A DNA stretch of 64,000 nucleotides from Glandiceps talaboti (GCF_964340395.1 NC_135570.1:1765001-1829000), one strand, 5' to 3'; positions 1 through 21,626 are shown, counted from the stretch's first letter. Notes: generated by a model from the sequence alone, not told the origin. Translations and numbers: made by a program.

Positions 1-346
1 TTTTTAAAGTCACACTAATGATATGTACAATCGACTACAAATACGTAGACTTTAATCTTTAGGACTTATAAATGAAAGTCACATACGTCATCAGAGGGTG
101 TACGATTTTGTAAAATTTGTATTTGTATTATTTTCATTCTTTGAGAAACTTTGTAAACACATACATACATACATACATACATACATACATACATACATAC
201 ATACATACATACATACATACATACATACATACATACATACATACATACATACATACACACACATATACATACATACATACATACATACATACATACATAC
301 ATACATACATACATACATACATACATACATACATACATACATACAT

Positions 347-395
<49 letters not shown>

Positions 396-553
396 CCTAC
401 CTACCTACCTACCTACCTACCTACCTACATACCTACATACATACATACATACATACATACATACATACATACATACATACATACATACATACATACATAC
501 ATACATACATACATACATACATACATACATGCATGCATGCATACATACATACA

Positions 554-584
<31 letters not shown>

Positions 585-661
585 GTTGTAAACCTTACAT
601 AAAGTTTTAAAATATGGAAGGGGGAACTGAAATCATTTGTTAAATCTATTTGATTCCTTAC
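1..661. other. Intron or flank of gene D, mostly microsatellite
   Basis: This lies downstream of the second PDZ exon of gene D, so it should be intron of that gene. Apart from the CATA array at 157-583, I see no exon or element. The donor of the neighbouring exon, read on the minus strand, is AG|GTAAGG at 661. Confidence 0.6.
157..583. repeat. (CATA)n compound microsatellite
   Basis: About 425 bp of CATA repeats is broken by a CA run near 363-391, an ACCT run near 392-430 and a CATG patch near 530-541. The open frames across it (TYIH or MYVC repeats) are translations of the repeat and not genes. Confidence 0.97.
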
Positions 662-810
662 CTCTGAATTAAAAATACGATTTCTGTGGCATCTTTAATC
701 AAGTTCTGAGCATCACTCATTGTCAGAGTTTCCGCACGTTCGTCATTGATCTTTAGGATGACGTCATTTGGTAAGATCTGTGCTTGGCCAGCTTTTCCAC
801 CGGCTGTAGT
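662..810 (-). CDS. Gene D exon 2 (C-terminal half of PDZ)
   Basis: Minus-strand acceptor ATATCAG|ACTACAGCC and donor CAGAG|GTAAGG bound 149 nt, read in phase 0 and left in phase 2. The translation has GGKA, then PNDVILKIND, then MSDAQNLIKD, matching the helix and last strand of a PDZ domain. It is one codon shorter than the equivalent exon in A, B and C (152 nt). Confidence 0.88.
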
Positions 811-3006
811 CTGATATAATGGGAGACAGACATAAAAATAATTAATTGACTGGATATGACGTAAGAAAATAGAATTGATGACTTTAGTCTATCCAAAGTT
901 CTTATTTTATAATAATTAAAATATGTATAATTGTATATTATATCTGAATAAATTAACGATCTATCAATTACCAATAGTATGTACATGGTTATCAATATGT
1001 TTTTAATTATTGCAATTTAACACGAAACTAACCACAAAGCGTCGTAACGTTACAGAGTGTTTTTTTTAGCCATCATCATCATAATCTGCAGTGGTAGCGG
1101 TAATGAATGTTTTAGTTTTTAATAGATAAACCGATGTGCTTGTTTGACTTTTTAAATGTCAAAACACAACATATCGTCTAATTATCGAGCACAGTTTGAA
1201 ACTCCAATGGTTGCCACTAGTTACAGTACTTCAATATTCTAAAAGCTGGAGTCAGTGATTTAACGTGAAGCTATCCAAATGTATTTACCGTATTTCTCTT
1301 AAACTTATCTCCCAAGTTTACGAAAGAATCGTTTTATCGGAAAAATGTTTTCAGGTCTGTATCTGACAGTTAAGAGAGGTAGGCATGGATTTACAGCCAA
1401 TGAAAAATGAAACTGATGCCCGAACATTTATCGCCATTGGAGTTATTTTCTAAATAAAACGTGTCACAGAAAGCGAAGTATTTAGAATATTTCTGATTGA
1501 AATGTGTTTCATGAGCTGTTTAGATTTCGTTGGCATATTTCGATTGTCAAAGTTTTATTTTCAGGGTCTGCTCTAATACACAGTTTAAATCCAAAAGTGG
1601 AAACTGTTCCAGGACAATCTTTACCAATATAGCACATTCAGTAATGATTAATCAATACCACGCATGCGTACACAATTTTATTTTAAGTGAGGTGACAAAA
1701 GTCATTGCTACTGTCCAAGATTGCGCGGAATTTGTCAGCGATCTCTGTCATCTTCAGACCCTCTAATCCCCTACAAATAAATGAGTTGGCTAAAACATTA
1801 AGACACATCAGTGTTGTTTCCTCAAAAAGTATTGAACTCTTTTGTGATTAATTCATGAATTTAACTGGATAAAAGTTCTACCAGTAAGCTTATATAGTTC
1901 AGTTACCAACTGTAATATCGAAGGAGACAAATACTTGTCTTTCATCTAGCGTCTACCGTTTTTTCTTCATGAAAATAGGGGGTTCAAAAGCGAGGCCCGG
2001 GGTTAAAATATAGCGACGCACACAGAAGTTGACGACAGATTTACACTTTGTGTGATAAGTTACCCGCCCAAACAATACCCTTCTTTAAATGAAATAATAT
2101 CAAAATTCGTTCTTTCTGCCAACTTTTAATACCCAATTTTCTGAACACATGGTATATGATTTTATTCGGGTCGACCTGAATTCCAGAGTCTGATAGATTT
2201 GTTTTCCTTTTGGTGGCCACTGAGTTTATGGAAGGCATTTGAGCTCATTAAAACATCCGTGATATCCTGTAAACTAGACATGGTGAATATGACACGCGTA
2301 GACCACAAACAGTCTACAGCGATACAAAAGACCTGAAATACTGTCAAATGTTTTAGTCCATTCTATAAATGTGACGTAATTTACCCAAGTTATTGAGTTG
2401 CTTTTTAAAATTATATACTTGGTGTTTTACTTTTAAAGTCGATGTTAAAATTCTTAACAAATATTTTTATTTTTCTGCAATCGAAAAAGTAGACGGACAA
2501 TATTATCAGGTTTATCAAACAGAGTAAACTGGTTAACACGATCAAATAATTTCAAATCGAAAACGACTTGTTTGTACCTTTTCATATTCTATGACTTGTT
2601 GTACCCAATCTTATGGTAACTCTTTGCTGGTAAACAAATAGTGTGAACTTTCTTTCGCGACATTAAAGATTTTAAATGCTTAGTCGATTCAAATTTCAAT
2701 AACTATATAAATTTCAATACATACATTATTAAGCTCAAAATGTGAACCGTTTACTTTTATTTATACATAAATATTCAAAAAAATTATCACTAAAGTTTTG
2801 TTTTGCTAGGGCCCCACGGGGTGTTAAACCCAAACTCGTGTTCAATGTTTCCGCCAACCTTCTGCCCCAGCCCACCCCAGCCCACCAACAAGACTGCAAC
2901 ATTATCTCCTTACCTTGGCAATTATAAGAGGTCCGCCTGTACCTTTTCCCCCTCCGAGTCGAAACCCCCAAGGACTAGGTCCCTGAAGCGTCACTTCGAA
3001 TTGCAT
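662..3006 (-). CDS. Gene D: PDZ protein of the ALP/Enigma/Zasp family, 5' part only
   Basis: Two minus-strand exons (2914-3006, then 662-810) join in phase 0 and give an N-terminal PDZ domain of about 80 residues. Exon 1 starts MQFEVTLQGPSPWGFRL, with the PWGF carboxylate-binding loop typical of ALP/Enigma/Zasp proteins and the start codon immediately before the first strand, as is usual in the family. Exon 2 has the family pattern TAGGKAGQAQILPNDVIL and ends in phase 2 at FLIQ-R. The domain is known to bind C-terminal or internal ligands such as alpha-actinin and to anchor scaffolds on actin or Z-discs. That role is inferred here from family membership. The remaining exons must lie left of position 1, so ZM, DUF4749 or LIM parts cannot be judged. 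It is the outermost of three same-strand paralogues (D, A, B). Confidence 0.88.
811..2913. other. Intron 1 of gene D
   Basis: A 2.1-kb intron splits the PDZ domain after its first 31 codons. No repeat array stands out. A short minus-strand open stretch near 1694-1771 has an acceptor-like TTTGTAG and an AATAAA just after its stop, but its phase does not fit exon 1. Confidence 0.6.
2914..3006 (-). CDS. Gene D exon 1 (start codon and N-terminal half of PDZ)
   Basis: The 93-nt coding part runs from ATG at 3006 to the donor GCCAAG|GTAAGG. It encodes 31 residues, the same length as exon 1 of genes A and B, with PSPWGFRLGGGKG forming the peptide-binding loop. Confidence 0.88.
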
Positions 3007-3685
3007 CCCCGTGTAGCAGACAGCTGTGATAGACCGTATAGCGAAGTATTGGTGGGCGAATTAGCTGACACTACAATCTAGCCGGATTCTACAACTGCGT
3101 GTGGTATTCGCACTATGTGTACAATAGATATCTATACTTTATTCAGATACGTCAATAACATTGTCAGCCCAATTTAAGCATCCTTCTTTACACAGAGCAT
3201 GCGCACATAGTGTCAATGGCCTACTTTTGAAGTGTAGTCTGCTGTAAGCCTTGGCGGTCTCACCAATGTCGTGATATCTACCATATGACGTTTGTACTTG
3301 TGAAATAGCCAAGACCCCTACGCGTATACGACTGCCAACACTCCAGGCTACAAATTTATGCACTATAATATAGTTATAAATTGTTGGCGTTTGTCCTATT
3401 TTAGAAGAAAGATATGCATGGCAATTGACAATTCCTGAGAAATATTAAGCTAATATTAATATTAAGCTAATATTAGCCAACATTATCAGAGAAAATTGAA
3501 AGTGGGGTCAAGACTCAAATAAAAGATGGCGGGTTTACAATTACCCGACTGACCAGCTTTTCTCTGTCGACATCTAAATTAAATTACCAAGACAAACAAG
3601 CGTGACGTCAGACTTTTAACTAATAATAAAATCTCATAACCTCAGAAAAATAAAAATTCGAAAAAGGTCACCAGCTAGCACCGAC

Positions 3686-3695
3686 CTATTTTTAG
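3686..3695. promoter_or_regulatory. MEF2-type site upstream of gene D
   Basis: CTATTTTTAG fits the MEF2 consensus YTAWWWWTAR exactly. It sits 680 bp upstream of the gene D start codon. Zasp/ALP genes are typically muscle-expressed, so the position makes sense, but one such site can occur by chance in AT-rich DNA. Confidence 0.3.
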
Positions 3696-4002
3696 AAGAG
3701 TCAGTAATGTAAACCATGGACATTATTTTAAGGGTGGTTGTATGCCTTCTGTGAAATCCTAATCTAGAGTGTATATTCTATGTAGTAATAGATAAATCAA
3801 CCACAAAGTATTCCTAGTGTCTGGATATCAGCTGGTGAGACATCAAAATACGCCAACATGTCATCACTTGACGAAACTAAAACAGGTTGAACGGAGAAGT
3901 CATATTTTTCATTAGGCCATGGGAACCTGAAGAATTTCCATTGCAAGGATTCCACTTGTGACGTCATTAAGTCAAAATTGCTTTCAAATGCAGTGACACT
4001 GA

Positions 4003-4062
4003 GCCATTTTCGCAAACCAAATATGATATTTCTTCCGCGGCATGCGGCGCTGCGAAATATCA
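4003..4062 (-). repeat. Partial copy of the GCAAACCA dispersed repeat family
   Basis: CCATTTTCGCAAACCA followed by ATATTTCTTCC matches the end of the copies at 29454, 50212 and 53288, but in the opposite orientation. It underlies part of a misleading 100-aa minus-strand open frame at 3797-4099. Confidence 0.6.
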
Positions 4063-5173
4063 AGCAGTCATGGTTGCTTGGTGTTAGATTCAAGAACAAC
4101 GGATTGGTATTTTAACCCTCAGGGTCATTCGGTTTCTGTCACGCGAAAGTTAACTATGATAGCATATATCACAAACGCTGTTACTTTGACATTTTACTCA
4201 GGGTAAAACTGTTGGGTTTTTTATGTTAAAATATCAGACACATGGTCATTCTAGCTAGCAATAATAGTGGTGCACACTGCATTGCAGTGAGTGGGCTTTC
4301 GTCGTTTGAGGATATTCTTAAAAAACCGTTGAGGGCGTATCGTACAACGAGACTGGACTTACAAATACAGCAAATGGTCAAAGTTGTATATAAACAAGCC
4401 TTTTGGCCAAAGTTGCCAGGATGGGAGAGTCTAGAGGTCAAGATGTTACAAAGAAAACACAAAACACTCGTGAAATAGTAATTCTACGACCTTTCAACAT
4501 GCTTTATTTATTAACCAATGCTGGATACATAGATGTTTGGAATGTTAAATACACGTAGACATCGAATATCAAAATATATATCGGTATGATTAAAAAAAGT
4601 TTATTTTCATAGCACAATTGTCAATTTACGATAATCTCCAAACTTTATTTCAATTAAAATATAATTTTCGAAGAGTTTTCTTCTTCCAATCAACTTATGT
4701 CAAGTTGTCACGTGATGGTGAGAAAATGGCATCTATTTTATATATTTCATGAGGGGTAAACTGCAATAATTTAAGTCACGTGTTTAGTCTTGTACTAGAA
4801 CTAGACAGTACAAACCAGTGTATAAAAGTAGTACTCAAAAATACCGAAATAAAGACTTTGTTGTGTTACAATAAGCGAGAAGGAACTAACACTTTTGCAG
4901 TGATGGGGCATTATAAGTATCGCCTTCAAGCTCAGTCAAAATATAACCATTACGTCATTTCCGCTCTGTCAAAATGTGACTGACGTTACGTCATTTCCAG
5001 AACGATAGTATTATTGAATATAGACATTATAAAAGTGAATATAAAGTAAAAAAGGTGATCGACCTCATCATACTTTGGCAAACTAGCCGACATTGGAAAG
5101 CATTGTACATTATTCATTGGTAATTACATGTACAATTAACCGTCGGTTGTACACTTGACAAAAATGGTCAGTC

Positions 5174-5385
5174 GAGCCGGTAATAGAAAACCGTATACAC
5201 AATATAATTACACACTTAAAGCAAGTTAAACTGACGTGGTATCCCTAGTCCTAGACGAAATTCGTCAGCCGGCAAATCGACAGAGATTACAGACAAGCAA
5301 GCCGGTAATAGAAAACCCTATACACAATAAAGCAAGTAAAGCCGACTGGCTAGACGAAATTCGTCATCCGATAATGGAAAGTATT
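5174..5385. repeat. Diverged tandem duplication, about 124-bp unit
   Basis: The strings AGCCGGTAATAGAAAACC and TAGACGAAATTCGTCA each occur twice, with a similar order of flanking words. This indicates two diverged copies of one unit. Confidence 0.65.
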
Positions 5386-6760
5386 GCATACAATTGCAAA
5401 GCAAGCCAAACTAGAAGCCATGTACATTAGTATCCGAAGAGTTAAGAAATGGTGTGGATATGTATAAAGAATGTATTGAAGTGCGAAGAAAGTAGACAAA
5501 TTCCACGTAATATATTATTTATCATGAAGGTTAGGAATGTGTGAATTTTTTTCTATTATAATTCCTTCTATGTGCCGACTAGTTTCTGCCAATCTGAGTA
5601 TTACAACTTTACATATTCATTAAGTGATTGGTCTCTATGATCAAACTATTAGCAACTAATTATAAACATAAATTACGATGCCTTAAAATTGGAGCCAAAT
5701 ATGAACATTTGTTAACAGAAATTTGTCGCACACTTATTGCTGGTTCGGTGACTTGCTGGGAGATGTTTGTACTCAGTGACTTCCAAGTCTTAATGATAGG
5801 TTGTTTGTACTTCCAAGTGTAACTTTTATGTAAATGTTGAGTAAGAATATTATAATCATTTTGTAATTTTGTAATTATTTGTCAAATAGAGATTAGAGAT
5901 TTGACGGCTGTCAGATTATATTCATATTTATTAGGATAACTAATTTACTTCTGTTAAATTAAGAATGTTTCTGCCATGATTATAGTTTCTTCCTCAAAAG
6001 ACATTACATCACTTAATGATAAAACAGAAAGCTATGTTTACAAACAAAAAATAATAACCACTAGGTTGCTAAGTTTTCCAAAAATGACAACTCCGAGAGT
6101 TTCCATTCATTTAAATAAACTTTGAAATTCATATTAAAACAACCAGTTTACTATCTCGCTTTCGAGAAGAGATAACGACCTTTGACCGGACAAGGCATCA
6201 GCTTGGTCGTTTTTGGATACACAGAACGACCAGCTACGATTCCAAGAACATGTGTGTCAATGTTAATCTCCTCCCGAGTGAAATTCTTCCAGTGACAACA
6301 ATAATATCAATGCGCGTCCTCGTCCAGAGAGCGCCCTCAACGCGATTTCTGCGTTTCCGACGGTGTCACTGTCCTTTTGCAGTGATGGACACATTACGAT
6401 GAAACATATACAACGTGACTTTAGCTACAGACATGTTTTATAATTAAAACTTTGCCAACATTTCAATCTCACTATTCTTTATCGAGGATAGAATAAAAAG
6501 TAATTAACGTACTTTTGGCAGTCTTCTATGCTCACTGAGCAACTTGTGCAATAAAAATTGTAGCTCATTATATAAATGGACGTCAAAACTTCTGCGGTAG
6601 TTAACAGGGAAAGTAGGAAATATCAGCAAGTGTGTACGTGTAATGAATCAAAGGACGTGTCACCGTAGATCTTCATGGAAACATTACATTATAAATTGTT
6701 GGTAAAAAGTTCAAATTGCAACTATTTGTCCATTGACCATAACGTCCTTGTATTACAATG

Positions 6761-15173
<8,413 letters not shown>

Positions 15174-15809
15174 ATCGTCTGCTTTTTAGGGCTCCGGGAT
15201 GATACTTCTAAATCTGCTAATTGCTGCAAGACAAAATTTCACCGCGGCTTTAGGAGGTTGGAAACATCTGTGAAAATAAATACCCATAGACCCAGAAATT
15301 GGGAAGGGAATTTTAAGGCGTTATGAACGCCAACCGGGGCAGGCGGACCACGTTAGAGAACTCTGATCCGATCGGAGTATATTACGCATGCGTAGTTGAA
15401 GAAACCACGTCATGCATGTTTACACTTTATGTCAATTCTACACTTTGAGAGTAACACGACCGAATGTTTGTATGTCATCAAAGTTACACTACCAATATCA
15501 CTCACATCGTCAACATGATTAATGACGTGACTTTCTTTACAGGGCCTAGGGTCAAATCAGATCCCCATCCGGTTTATAATGTCAGAAACGGAAAACACCT
15601 GACTGAAGTGCACGACTTCATCGAAATCTACATTTCAAAGTACCATTAGTTTTACCTTGGGGCACATGTTTTATAGATTCAACGTGTATATTTCCATGTT
15701 GTAATATGATTTTACAGTTCTCCGATCTTCTACTTTTTTATATCGTACTACCCATCAATTTACGACAAATAATTTATTGGTGAAGTTTCAGTAATATTTG
15801 ATTTTATTC

Positions 15810-15811
<2 letters not shown>

Positions 15812-15841
<30 letters not shown>
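15812..15841. repeat. (GATT)n microsatellite
   Basis: About seven GATT units. Confidence 0.9.
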
Positions 15842-16780
15842 TATTGACATTGGTATTGGGTTCACTCTCAGTCCACTGACCGCGCTGATGGTTTTTATCA
15901 TTATTTCACATTAACTTGGACGAAGTGTGGAAGGCCGGGGGAATAGTGAGGTGGTCACATTTTACATACCGGCTCTCGTATACCCTGACCACTAATAAAT
16001 CACCTGTGGGTAACTATTTTAGTGGAATAGTACATACAGTATGGTAAAATAAATCCAATCAAATTGATTTTGGGGTCCGCACCGAAAAATAAGCGCCCAA
16101 ATGCAATTGTGATTTCAACTGTTATTGTGCTACTTATGGATACAAACAACCTCTAAATAACACATGTACAGTGTCTGATTAGTAGTATTTGGACAATTTT
16201 AGTGAATACCCTCACTGATAATATAAGAATAATTAATCTGGTAAAAATCCACGCTTCGCCAGATCAGGAAAGAGAGCAGGTAGTATAAACAAAACTGATA
16301 TTTTTTGAATACAGTTATATACTTAGCTAATTATAGACGGTGGATAGAGATGCTCACAAATCATTGAAGTCAGTTGACTAAGATTAAGTCTACATTGGTA
16401 TACTCATTCTGACAAATAAAACAAAATTAACAATTTTTTGTGAGTTTTCGACTAAACTCATGATAAACAAATCTGTTTAAAAGTTGCAGAATTCGTAAAT
16501 TTACTAAAAGTGTATTTTTTTATTTACATATTTCAATTGATGAAACCGATACCAACAATTTGTTATCATTTCGATGACGTCATTCTTACTCCTCACTCTG
16601 CAATAACTTTTATAAAATATAATATACAAAGTTAGAGAGAATAAAACCAATCATAAGTTCTAATGACGTCATCCATCAATTAAGAAAAATACATATTACT
16701 ATTGAAACTTGTTCAGATCATAAAATAATAATCGTTCAGTTATCATTATAAACTTTTTCATTATAACTTATTGCAGGGTT

Positions 16781-16790
16781 GCGCATGCGC
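16781..16790. promoter_or_regulatory. NRF1-type palindrome GCGCATGCGC
   Basis: A perfect GCGCATGCGC, the consensus of NRF1, lies 1.6 kb upstream of the gene A start codon. It could mark a promoter further upstream, but nothing else here shows one. Confidence 0.25.
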
Positions 16791-16885
16791 CACAGTTTTG
16801 TTGTATGATTATTGTATACGTGACTTGTTTTGACGCGATTGACTAAAGGTTTTCCATGTTTACATTATAATAGACGATAACGTTA

Positions 16886-16935
16886 TTTCTATTCTATTCT
16901 ATTCTATTCTATTCTATTCTATTCTATTCTATTCT
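16886..16935. repeat. (ATTCT)n pentanucleotide microsatellite
   Basis: About ten perfect ATTCT units. Confidence 0.95.
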
Positions 16936-18760
16936 CTGTTATTATAGCTATGATTTGTCAAATCCATATTTATCAAAGTGAAATATCAAAAAGAAGATCG
17001 CTGGTCATCTCCACTTTGACTATAACCTTACTTTCATTAGGTTAGTTAGTGTTTGCATCGAAAATACAGTGTTACGTCATAATACGAATACAGTCTATAG
17101 CATTCGGTGACAATACTCCAGTGTAGCGTAGTCCAGGTGATACTTAGTTTTAAAACACATTTAGAGTTAACCCAATAAATGATAATTTATGCAACAAAGT
17201 CTTAAAAATTTTCTCTCGGATTTACAACAGTTCACTAACAAAGACTGTAGAATAAGAAAAGCCTTCCCAGCACTACGTCGTTCCAACAATATGACTCGAG
17301 TTGATGTATTTTGAATTTAAACACTTCAACATAGTTTTGTTTTGTTTTAGAGCAACTCTTATAATTGTTATTCTTACATTAATGTCATGGATTTGATTAT
17401 GCAAAATGTTAAACACATCATTTTTTTTCGTCCTAATTTTAACGATGAGATAGTGTTGATATATTAGACCACTATATTATCAATAGAGATGGGTAACGGT
17501 CTGTAGTTTGTACAAGTGATATGCAGTAACTGCGATCAGCCAGGAAGATTATTGTATTAACCAGTACCGAGTGAAATCACGGATATACCGATATTTGAGA
17601 CCCTAATCTGGACAATGTTCGTGATATCAAATGATTTTGTACAATATCGAAGTGTGTGATTAGTAACACACACCATTAATTCTTTGTGTGGTCTGTCATC
17701 AGAACATCACACCACCATACAACGATAAGCAGACACATAAATTCCATGCTGTATGTTTCGATTACCAACAGTGTGTAGTCTCTGTCAACGGTGTCTAGCC
17801 TACTTACATCATTTACCCCAATTACACCCTTTAATATATAAGACCATTTTTCTTCAACACGAGTTAAAATATCGGCTTCAATCTTCTCAAAAAATTCTGA
17901 TGAAAAATACCACTGTAGAGTAAATAAATCTGGAATTATGGTGACTTTCCTATTAAAGACAACACAATCACCGCAACTTATCAAAGGAACCCTACAGCAA
18001 TATATCTGTTTATACGCCCCACAGAGGATATTGCAATAAGAATGTCTTGGTTATTCAAGATGATAAAAACATACAGCATTGATTTCACGTTAACTATACA
18101 GTTACAAACAAATATTGAAAATATATATATATCGAAACGTTATATCTACATAACGATGTGATTGTTCGTTTGTTCAATCCTCCAGGGATTATTGCTTTAT
18201 CATGTGTTTTATAGATGTATCTATACATGTAGTATACAAAGAATCACTTTCTAGTTTCTACTTTCACTGTCATATAATCAATTCTCATGTCTGCTCTCAA
18301 TAGGATCACACGACTGAAAACCATGACACATATCTCGGTGAAACCAAGAGACAAGCTAAGACCAGTGACCCGAACTTTAAGGCTTTTCAGTTTGATTTCT
18401 CAGTGAAAATTTACTTGTCAGTTGTTTTGTTTCTTAAGACATATAATACAGAATCAAAGTTGGTTGGTACCCATCGTAATAACATGTTGTTAAGACAACT
18501 TTCATTTAAATAAATAGATAATCTATTCTCTGTCATTTTGTGGTCAACTGGTCTGGCTTAAGACCAGCATTAAGTTGCTTGCTTTCAAGGTTAGCTTGAC
18601 CCTGAAAAATCGATTTCATGTTGGAACGTTCAATTTTATTGAAACTGTCATCGAAACGGTCAATTTAATGGGGCTTTTGTTCCCCAGCAATAAAAAGAGA
18701 GAATCAGATCACATTGTTAACACATTGTCACATTGTTTGTAACTATCCATAGTTTAGTCA

Positions 18761-19096
18761 CACAGCACTCAGGCTTAGTTATGTTTACGAAAACAAACAA
18801 ACTAACAAAATAAATAAATAAATAAACAAACAAACAAACAATAAATACTGACAAGCATCAACAACAGAGTAATTACAAATCATTATCAACTACAAGAATT
18901 ATTATATGTTTTCCTATATGTGAAATGGTCACAATTTATGTGGTCATTTCGCATATAGGAAAATATATTGTCAGTATTTATTTATTTATTGTTTATTTAT
19001 TAATTAATTAATTTAATTATTTATTTATTTATTTTGTTTGTTTGTTTGTTTGTTTGTTTGTTTTCGTAAACATAACTAAACCTGAGTGTCCTGTGT
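18761..19096. repeat. Nested fold-back element
   Basis: The left arm at 18761-18854 (CTTAGTTATGTTTACGAAAA then AAAC and AAAT tetramers) is mirrored at 18969-19096. A second hairpin sits in the middle: arm 18909-18932 (TTTTCCTATATGTGAAATGG) pairs with 18940-18963. No open reading frame is present. It could be a non-autonomous transposon or a palindromic duplication. Confidence 0.8.
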
Positions 19097-20399
19097 TTAG
19101 TGTCTTTTGAGGAAGGCCACCCTTTTGATCCCCAAATTAGGTATGGCAACAACTACAAATAATTCCAATCGATTGCATCTGCGCATGTGCAGCAAGTTGG
19201 GGTGTTAGTAAATAAATCGCATATTTTTTTCGGTGACATTAAAACCACTAGACCAATAGGTTGAACCAAAATGTCATTTTACTGACACATTTTACGTGTT
19301 ATATATTTCCAAAGAATGTTAATTTTTAGTTGTGATAAGATCGGACGATTACCAGGTCAACCCACACCTGTTGGTACGTGCGTAAAACAAACAATTTAAT
19401 CCTAGAAAAATTAGGTGTGGTCCACATTCTGTGTAATAGTGCATCGTTTACGTGTAATTAAACTTGTTGTGTACAACAAAACATCCATGGAACGTTTTAC
19501 AAAGAGGGCACAGTATTGATCTATAATCAATATAATAGTGTCCCTTACCACCATGCACCACTGTGATGACCCCACCCCACCCCACCCGTGATCTATCGAA
19601 TGACAGCCAATTTGGTACGACGACTTTTTAGTTGCACTACAAGGTCTTCGTAGTGGTGTTCTGTTCTAAATTTAAAGAAGGGAGTCCAATAGATGAAGAC
19701 GAATGTCAAATCCGAGCCTACATCTACAGGCAGGCACATGGGGCACGTATTATTGCTTAGATTGTCGTTTTCTTAAGGAAAATATTGTACGAATCCTGCT
19801 GCTACAAATGTATCAATCTCTATATTTGAGTTATTCCCCACATGTAGGAAATTACAGTCAAAACGTTGTTATACATTTAGTCTGTAGACAAGGAAAACAA
19901 CAATCTAAGAAACTACACGCCCATATGCAGACAGGCTATAAACGAAAGTGTGGGTGTGGAGTAATTTAAGATCACACAGTACCTAGACTATGTACACTCA
20001 TGTACAGAGCACTTGAGACGAGGTAACAGAAATAGTACGGCAAAGAATGCTGTCTTTGATTTCTAGTTGTTTTGTCTATAAAGAAAACACTATAACGACT
20101 TCCATAGAATCAAGTTGACGTTACACTCCAGGTAAATGAATGTCGCGTGCCCCAAAGGCCTCTTTTACAACTTGACAATACGCCATCTGCAGCCAGTAAC
20201 AGTAGTATACGTCAGACCTAGCCACTGGCAAGAACATCAGAAAGGTGTTCATTATACCGCTACATAATTAATTTTGAAGTGTGCATGGCCGCAACAAATT
20301 ACTTGACACAATTGAAACAATGAGTTGAAGGCCACTGGTTCATTTTAGTTGATAATCCTAAAGAAAATACCCAACAAATGAGTAGTGATGGACGCCCAA

Positions 20400-20657
20400 T
20401 TACTCTAGACTAACAGTAGGAACGGATACTCTTATAAAGTGTCTTTTATATTCAGGTGTCTTGTCTAACAAAAGAGCCCGGTAATCTTCGTTTAAACTGC
20501 TCTCAGCGGTAGTGAGCGTTATAATCCGAGAAAGAGGTAGATATGCGAAGTTACCATTGTAGACGCCATCATCTGTTAAGAGTATATTGTACATCCATCT
20601 TTTGTTTCCTGATTCTGGCTCTGTACGACTTAATTTGCGGAAACTTACACAAAACAA
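20400..20657 (-). other. Unrecognised coding-like open stretch
   Basis: An 80-codon minus-strand stretch reads SRTEPESGNKRWMYNILLT to HFIRVSVPTVSLE and then stops. Its composition is protein-like, unlike nearby random frames. I find no convincing acceptor at its 5' side and recognise no domain. It may be an exon fragment, a retroelement remnant or chance. Confidence 0.2.
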
Positions 20658-21626
20658 ACGCGAAGTTTCAATTTACTTTTTTGTTATATAACAAATTGTA
20701 GAAACTTTACCGTAACAACGTTATCATAAAGACAAGCCGAATGAGCCTCTAACTGGTAATGTCCTGTTTAAATATCGCGATTATCGTGAAATAGTTCTAT
20801 GCTCACGGCGTATCTTAGATTACCTGGTTGTTGAAGAGATACTGTATAACATGTAAAGGTCATAGGTATGCTGTGGGCTTCTATCGCTTGATCTGTACAC
20901 AACAATGACATCATGTATTAATACTCTACTATATGTTCGCCATTACTCTGGTCGAATGTCCTCGAATATTTAAATGCAAATTTCTAAAACCGTGTAAAGG
21001 GCTGAGCCGTCTTAACGTACAAATAAACATAGAGAACTATTACAAGAAATAGTGCATTTCCCGCCGTTTAAAAATCATTTGAAAAACCTTACAAACCAGT
21101 AATGTAATGTAACCCAGGACATGTATATCCATTGAAGTGTTACAAAGATAATGAACCCTTCTATAGTATGTACACTAGGTTTACTGTAAACGTCGTAAAA
21201 TGAGAACGGGTGGTGCAACCAAGTATATACTTACTATTGTGAACACATTATGGATTCTACTAAATATGCAGTAATGTGAAAATACCTTCAGGCGGTTGTT
21301 GGTAAAGGAACGGTCTTCATCGAACCTGGGCACGACGCGGAAGTCCTGGTCGATTCCACTCGGCCTCAGTTTGGTACAGTTCCTCTATCGATCACAGAAC
21401 GCCTCTGTTTTGACAATACTCAACTCAATTCAGGTCGACCATTCACAAACATTATCATCGATTAAACTCAAACTGACAACGAAGTTTTTAAGTGCAGGGG
21501 ATCCACTGTGTAACTACCTGTTGGACGTTACTCCTGGTAATGAACCGCGCCCTCATACGCAAGATATGGGAAATGATAATATTCGATGGCGTCTCCCTAC
21601 TTGTCAGCACTGTGCATACAGACATA

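Larger units (their letters stand above)
3007..6760. other. Intergenic region between genes D and A
   Basis: This holds the upstream region of D and the 3' flank of A. I see a MEF2-type site (3686-3695), one copy of a GCAAACCA repeat family (4003-4062), a diverged tandem duplication (5174-5385) and two TGACGTCA sites (3603, 3959). No coding exon is supported. Confidence 0.55.

Noticed and set aside
98-610. Long open frames over the CATA array (and similar ones at 21488-21878, 46285-46855, 55459-55875)
   Set aside because: They are direct translations of CATA/CA repeats (TYIH, MYVC) with no splice or sequence support.
1694-1771. Possible terminal exon on the minus strand with TTTGTAG acceptor and AATAAA after the stop
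   Set aside because: The only nearby donor (gene D exon 1) is phase 0, which would give an early stop in this stretch. The readable frame needs phase 2.
3797-4099. 100-codon minus-strand frame with a protein-like end
   Set aside because: Part of it is the GCAAACCA repeat copy at 4003-4062. There are no convincing splice sites and no recognisable domain.
15464-15649. Plus-strand frame upstream of gene A with TTTACAG before it
   Set aside because: A single acceptor-like word, no donor in frame, and no recognisable product.
17676-17984. 102-codon minus-strand open frame
   Set aside because: It has no recognisable motif or clear splice sites, and its composition is not distinguishable from AT-rich chance frames.
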